Shown here: positions 60,928 to 64,000 of the stretch, piece by piece
Position numbering within the stretch: position 1 is the first letter of the stretch
Layout: each line of letters opens with the position of its first letter
Assembly (NCBI RefSeq): GCF_024508665.1
Contig: NZ_JANINP010000004.1
Coordinates: forward strand, 124,001 to 188,000
Length of the DNA: 64,000 bases
DNA from: Sphingomonas sp.
GTDB taxonomy: Bacteria; Pseudomonadota; Alphaproteobacteria; Sphingomonadales; Sphingomonadaceae
Direction of reading: 5' to 3'
Program-made: the position numbers and the translations under genes
The notes under the pieces: generated by a model
Told to the model about the DNA's origin: nothing
Database searches by the model: none
The model's input: the letters and a program-made list of their open reading frames with translations, nothing else

Positions 60928-63330
60928 TCACAATTTGAAGCGGAGGGTGGCGCCGACCGTTCGCGGATCCCCGAGCAATGCGGTGATCAGGCCGGTATTG
61001 GCGGCAGCAAGCGTCTGGAAATATTTGGTATCGGTGAGATTTCGGGCCCAGACCGAGAGGTCCCAGAGAACGCTTTCGGGCCGCACGCCGATGCGAGCGT
61101 TGAGCACGCCGTAGCCGGGCACCTGGGCGTAGCGCGAATTGGTCGACGAGGTATTCAGCGACGAGCGATGCGCGAAATCGGCATGGCCGTAGAGCCGGAA
61201 CGCCCGGCCCCCGATACTGCCAAGCGGCTGCGCGATGTCGGCGCCCAGCGTGTAGGTGAATTTGGGAACGCCCGCGAGCGGCTTACCGCTGAGGTTCTGG
61301 ACCGATCCCACGTCGAGCCGCTCGGGTGCCTGGGGTGCGTTCGGGTAATCGATATAGACCGCGTCGGTATAGGATGCCGAGGCATTCAGACTGACGAGAC
61401 GCGTCGGCGCGAAGCTGAGATCGGCTTCGGCGCCGCGCGATCGCACGCTGGGAATGTTCGAGATGTACTGGCGATAGGTGAGGCCGCCCGGTGACGGTTC
61501 GGTGATCGCGGTCTGGTAATCGGATATGTCGGTCCAGAATGCGGCAAGGTTCGCGGTGAGCCGCTTGTCGAACGCTTGCGCCTTCAGCCCGATTTCGTAG
61601 GCATTGACGCGTTCGGGTCGGACGTCAGGAGTGATGCCGGCCGGCAGCGACGTCAGGTTGAGCCCCCCCGACTTCGATCCGCGTGAATAGGTGGCGTAGA
61701 TCAGCGCATCGGGCGCGATCTTGTACGACACATTGGCGAGCAGCGAGACGTTGTCGTCGGTAAAACTGGTGGCATAGGACGTGACCGGATTGAACTGATT
61801 GCGGATCGCGATCACCGCGGAGGCGGCCGCCGGCGACAAGTTGGCGGGATCCGTGCCGGCTGCCCAGAACTGGTTGAACGCGCCGTCCTTCTTTTCATGG
61901 GTATAGCGCAGACCCAGGGTGAGTTTCAGGCGGCTGGTCGCGTTCCACGTCGCCTGGCCAAAGGCGGCATAGCTGTGTGTCGTCGGCGTAGAGGTCGAAT
62001 CCGCTTCGAACCCGTGGAGCGCCGCGTTGGCGACCGCAGCGTTGGTGGTGGGTAGGTACCAATTCGGCGCCGCCGACCCGTAAGCGACCGCGCCCTTTCC
62101 CTTGACGATCTGCCAGAAGTAATAGGCGCCGATAACGTAATCGATGCGGTTGTCGCCTTTTGATGCCAGACGCAATTCCTGGCTGAACTGGCGCTGGCGA
62201 TTGGCCTGTTGCGACTTGGTGACGACAGGCAGGCCCGTGGCGTCGCCATCGTTTTTCGGATCCCAATCCCACCAGCGATAGGCAGTGATCGAGGTCAAGG
62301 CGGCGCGGCCGAGGTCCCAGTCGACCTGTCCCGAAGCGCCGTAGCTCTTCATGTTGGCCTGATAAGGACTGTCGGAATCGCCGAGCCGCGCGAACGGCGC
62401 GAAGGGCAGCGGCGTGTAACCGGCCCGGCTGGTGCGGTTGAGGAAATTGTTGGCGATCGCCGTGCCGTCGTCATAGGTCCCGAAGAAGCCCGACAGGACC
62501 TGAAGCACATGATGCTGCTTCTGATGCGAATAATCGCCGATCAGCTTGATCGACAGGCGGTCGCCCGGCTTGATCAGCAGCTGCCCGCGCAGGCTGAAAT
62601 TGTAATAATTGGCCGAATCGCTGCCGTCATGGACGTTGGTCAGGAAACCGTCGCGTTTCGTATCGGCGATGCTCAGCCGGGCAGCGACGACGTCGCCGAT
62701 CAGCGCGCCGGAGGCGGAGGCGCGAAACTGGCGATAGCCGTAGTCGCCAAGCGACGCCTCGGCCGACACTTCGGGGTCGAAACTCGGCGCGCGCGTGGTG
62801 ATGTTGATCGCGCCCGCGGTGGTATTCTTGCCGAACAGCGTCCCCTGGGGGCCGCGCAGCACCTCGATCTGCTGCAGGTCGACGAGGTCGAATTGCGACT
62901 GGCCTACGCGGCCGTAATAGACATTGTCGATATAGATGCCGACGCCGTTCTCCAGACCGTCGTTGGTCAGTGCCACGTTCGAGCCGAGGCCGCGGATGTT
63001 CACGTTGGTGTTGCGCGGGTTGAAGCTGAACACTTGCAGGCTGGGGACGAGCTGCTGGATCTGCGACAGCGAATAACTGCCGGTCGCGGCCAGCGCCTTG
63101 TCGTCAACCACGCTAAGCGCGATCGGCACGTCCTGCGCGCTTTCGGCGCGCCGCCGCGCGGTAACGACGATGTCGCCGCCTTCCGAATTAGCATCGGTAT
63201 CGGCGACCGCATTGGGCACGACGCTGGCCGCGCCTGTCGGCGCCGCCTTATCGTCGGCGTATGCAACCGCCGGAAGAGCGGACGCCATCGCCGTCAGGCT
63301 GAGGGTCGTCAGGAAAAGATACTTGGACAT
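60928..63330 (-). CDS. TonB-dependent outer-membrane receptor (sulfate-ester island)
   Basis: An 800-residue receptor with a clear signal peptide (FLTTLSLTAMASALPAVAYA), the TonB-box-like segment DIVVTARRRAESAQDVP (about 55), a plug with VNIRGLGSNVALTNDGLENG and IEVLRGPQGTLFGKNTTAGA, and a barrel ending ATLRFKL. Its last residue is Leu rather than Phe. It is paralogous to the receptor at 16124. It is the first gene of the atsK string, and AAAGGGGA within a short dyad (63337-63350) precedes the start. Confidence 0.94.
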   Translation of the reverse strand: MSKYLFLTTLSLTAMASALPAVAYADDKAAPTGAASVVPNAVADTDANSEGGDIVVTARRRAESAQDVPIALSVVDDKALAATGSYSLSQIQQLVPSLQVFSFNPRNTNVNIRGLGSNVALTNDGLENGVGIYIDNVYYGRVGQSQFDLVDLQQIEVLRGPQGTLFGKNTTAGAINITTRAPSFDPEVSAEASLGDYGYRQFRASASGALIGDVVAARLSIADTKRDGFLTNVHDGSDSANYYNFSLRGQLLIKPGDRLSIKLIGDYSHQKQHHVLQVLSGFFGTYDDGTAIANNFLNRTSRAGYTPLPFAPFARLGDSDSPYQANMKSYGASGQVDWDLGRAALTSITAYRWWDWDPKNDGDATGLPVVTKSQQANRQRQFSQELRLASKGDNRIDYVIGAYYFWQIVKGKGAVAYGSAAPNWYLPTTNAAVANAALHGFEADSTSTPTTHSYAAFGQATWNATSRLKLTLGLRYTHEKKDGAFNQFWAAGTDPANLSPAAASAVIAIRNQFNPVTSYATSFTDDNVSLLANVSYKIAPDALIYATYSRGSKSGGLNLTSLPAGITPDVRPERVNAYEIGLKAQAFDKRLTANLAAFWTDISDYQTAITEPSPGGLTYRQYISNIPSVRSRGAEADLSFAPTRLVSLNASASYTDAVYIDYPNAPQAPERLDVGSVQNLSGKPLAGVPKFTYTLGADIAQPLGSIGGRAFRLYGHADFAHRSSLNTSSTNSRYAQVPGYGVLNARIGVRPESVLWDLSVWARNLTDTKYFQTLAAANTGLITALLGDPRTVGATLRFKL

Positions 63331-63846
63331 CAGGCAAAAGGGTCCCCTTTGCCGCAGGCAGCCGCCTCCGGCCGCACCCTCTCAGGGCACGGATGTTCGA
63401 TGGAATTCGGGCGTGCGCCACCGGCGGTGCCGGTCGGCGTGATCGTCAGGCGATCAGTAGCAGTCGATCAGTCGATCGAGTGAACGGAGTCATGACATCG
63501 CATCGTTTCATTCCCTTCATTCGGGGACAACGAAGCCGGGCGTCACGCAGCCCTGCATCGCGCTTTAGCCGTTGGTTACGCGGAGCAAGCTGCATCCCAT
63601 CAAAAGCCGCAGGCCTGACGGTGGCGTTCGCCAGAGGGACGGCCATTTCCCTCTCGATCCGTTATTCCCATCATCCTGATAGGATATAAAACGGTCAATG
63701 TAGATGCGCTAATCGGTGCTAAAGCTGGGGTTTGGCGACGGATCGTCCGTAGCTCGACGAACCAAGGCTTTGCCCGCGGGCAAGTGAGGGCTTTCAATTC
63801 GGTGCGCTGGCGTTAGGCTCGGCCCGGATTGCGAGGGGCATTCGCC
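63331..63846. other. 516-bp gap with no convincing gene
   Basis: This stretch lies between the divergent TonB receptor and DUF805 genes. Small open frames exist but look like noise. It holds the AAAGGG-TC-CCCTTT dyad at 63337-63350, a run of CGATC motifs near 63439-63480, and the dyad ATCCT-GAT-AGGAT at 63673-63685 followed by ATATAAAAC. These may include receptor regulatory sites. Confidence 0.6.
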
Positions 63847-64000
63847 ATGAACCTGCTGACCCGGCACCTGACCGGCATCGTCGATTTCCAGGGCAGGGAA
63901 AATCGTCAGCCTTTCTGGCTCTGGATCCTCATCGTCTACATCGTCCAGTTTGTGCTTGTGGCGATCGCGATGATCCCGCTCATGACGTCGTGGTTCGACC
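63847..64000 (+). CDS. DUF805 membrane protein (3'-truncated by window edge)
   Basis: The first 51 residues are visible: MNLLTRHLTGIVDFQGREN, then RQPFWLWILIVYIVQFVLVA, a TM helix. F-GR-R--FW is the DUF805 signature. GAGGGGCATTCGCC precedes the ATG. The role is unknown, and the rest lies outside the window. Confidence 0.85.
   Translation, partial: MNLLTRHLTGIVDFQGRENRQPFWLWILIVYIVQFVLVAIAMIPLMTSWFD

Noticed and set aside
63393..63797. Three small open frames before DUF805
   Set aside because: Composition looks random, they overlap on both strands, and none has a ribosome site or motif.
1..64000. tRNA, rRNA, CRISPR, transposase or prophage genes
   Set aside because: Looked for by eye on both strands; no cloverleaf, repeat-spacer array or transposase motif was found.

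Overview
The window is high-GC DNA from an alphaproteobacterium, most likely a Sphingomonas-type organism (Sphingomonadaceae). The evidence is a complete Entner-Doudoroff gene set, two TonB-dependent receptors of the sphingomonad type with the plug motif DIVVTARRR, many ATGA/GTGA gene overlaps, and short palindromic repeats of the kind common in this family. I found no rRNA, tRNA, CRISPR array, transposase or prophage. Most of the window is chromosomal backbone with a few accessory metabolic islands.

Layout. 1-2551: end of acpP, then fabF and mltG. 2697-8668 (minus): the ED operon zwf-pgl-edd-glk-eda. 8754-10367 (minus): marR, an SH3-domain gene and argC, mutually overlapping. 10570-12737: secG and pyrG. 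12837-15886: a Baeyer-Villiger-type monooxygenase, a DagK-type lipid kinase and hsp20; hsp20 has a heat-shock promoter and a 5' leader that folds like a ROSE RNA thermometer. 16124-18625: a TonB-dependent receptor. 18626-19235: a repeat-rich gap with an orphan terminator. 19236-25444: lolC, lolD, a GNAT remnant, gpx and dnaE. 25516-31604: an acyl-CoA ligase followed by rutB-rutC-rutD-rutA and an MFS transporter. 31714-36833: small and hypothetical membrane genes (a two-TM protein, DUF389, DUF4168), a Sco1-like copper lipoprotein and two divergent CtaG-like proteins. 36861-42107: a radical SAM protein, VOC, YbjN-like, moaB, a lytic transglycosylase and a UDG-like gene. 42229-51344: ETF-QO, an exported TPR protein, ispE, ilvD, a lipoprotein, NAD(P)H-hydrate repair and an RNA methyltransferase. 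51334-58470: truA/fmt, recR, a NYN-domain protein, doxX, greB, a second lytic transglycosylase and dapA. 58559-63330 (minus): a TonB receptor, a GPH-type transporter and an AtsK-like sulfate-ester dioxygenase. 63847 to the end: start of a DUF805 gene.

How the genes work together. The ED operon routes glucose through glucose-6-phosphate and 6-phosphogluconate to pyruvate and glyceraldehyde-3-phosphate. The rut genes open the uracil ring and release ammonia, but the flavin reductase, the semialdehyde reductase, the permease and the regulator of the E. coli operon are not here. The atsK island looks like outer-membrane uptake, inner-membrane transport and oxidative desulfurization of sulfate esters. 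Sco plus two CtaG proteins suggest copper handling or oxidase assembly, although no oxidase genes are nearby.

The most unusual signals are at the repeat level. Several palindromic families sit in gaps inside co-directional gene strings. One palindromic element of about 97 bp lies in frame inside ispE and appears to add about 32 residues to the kinase.
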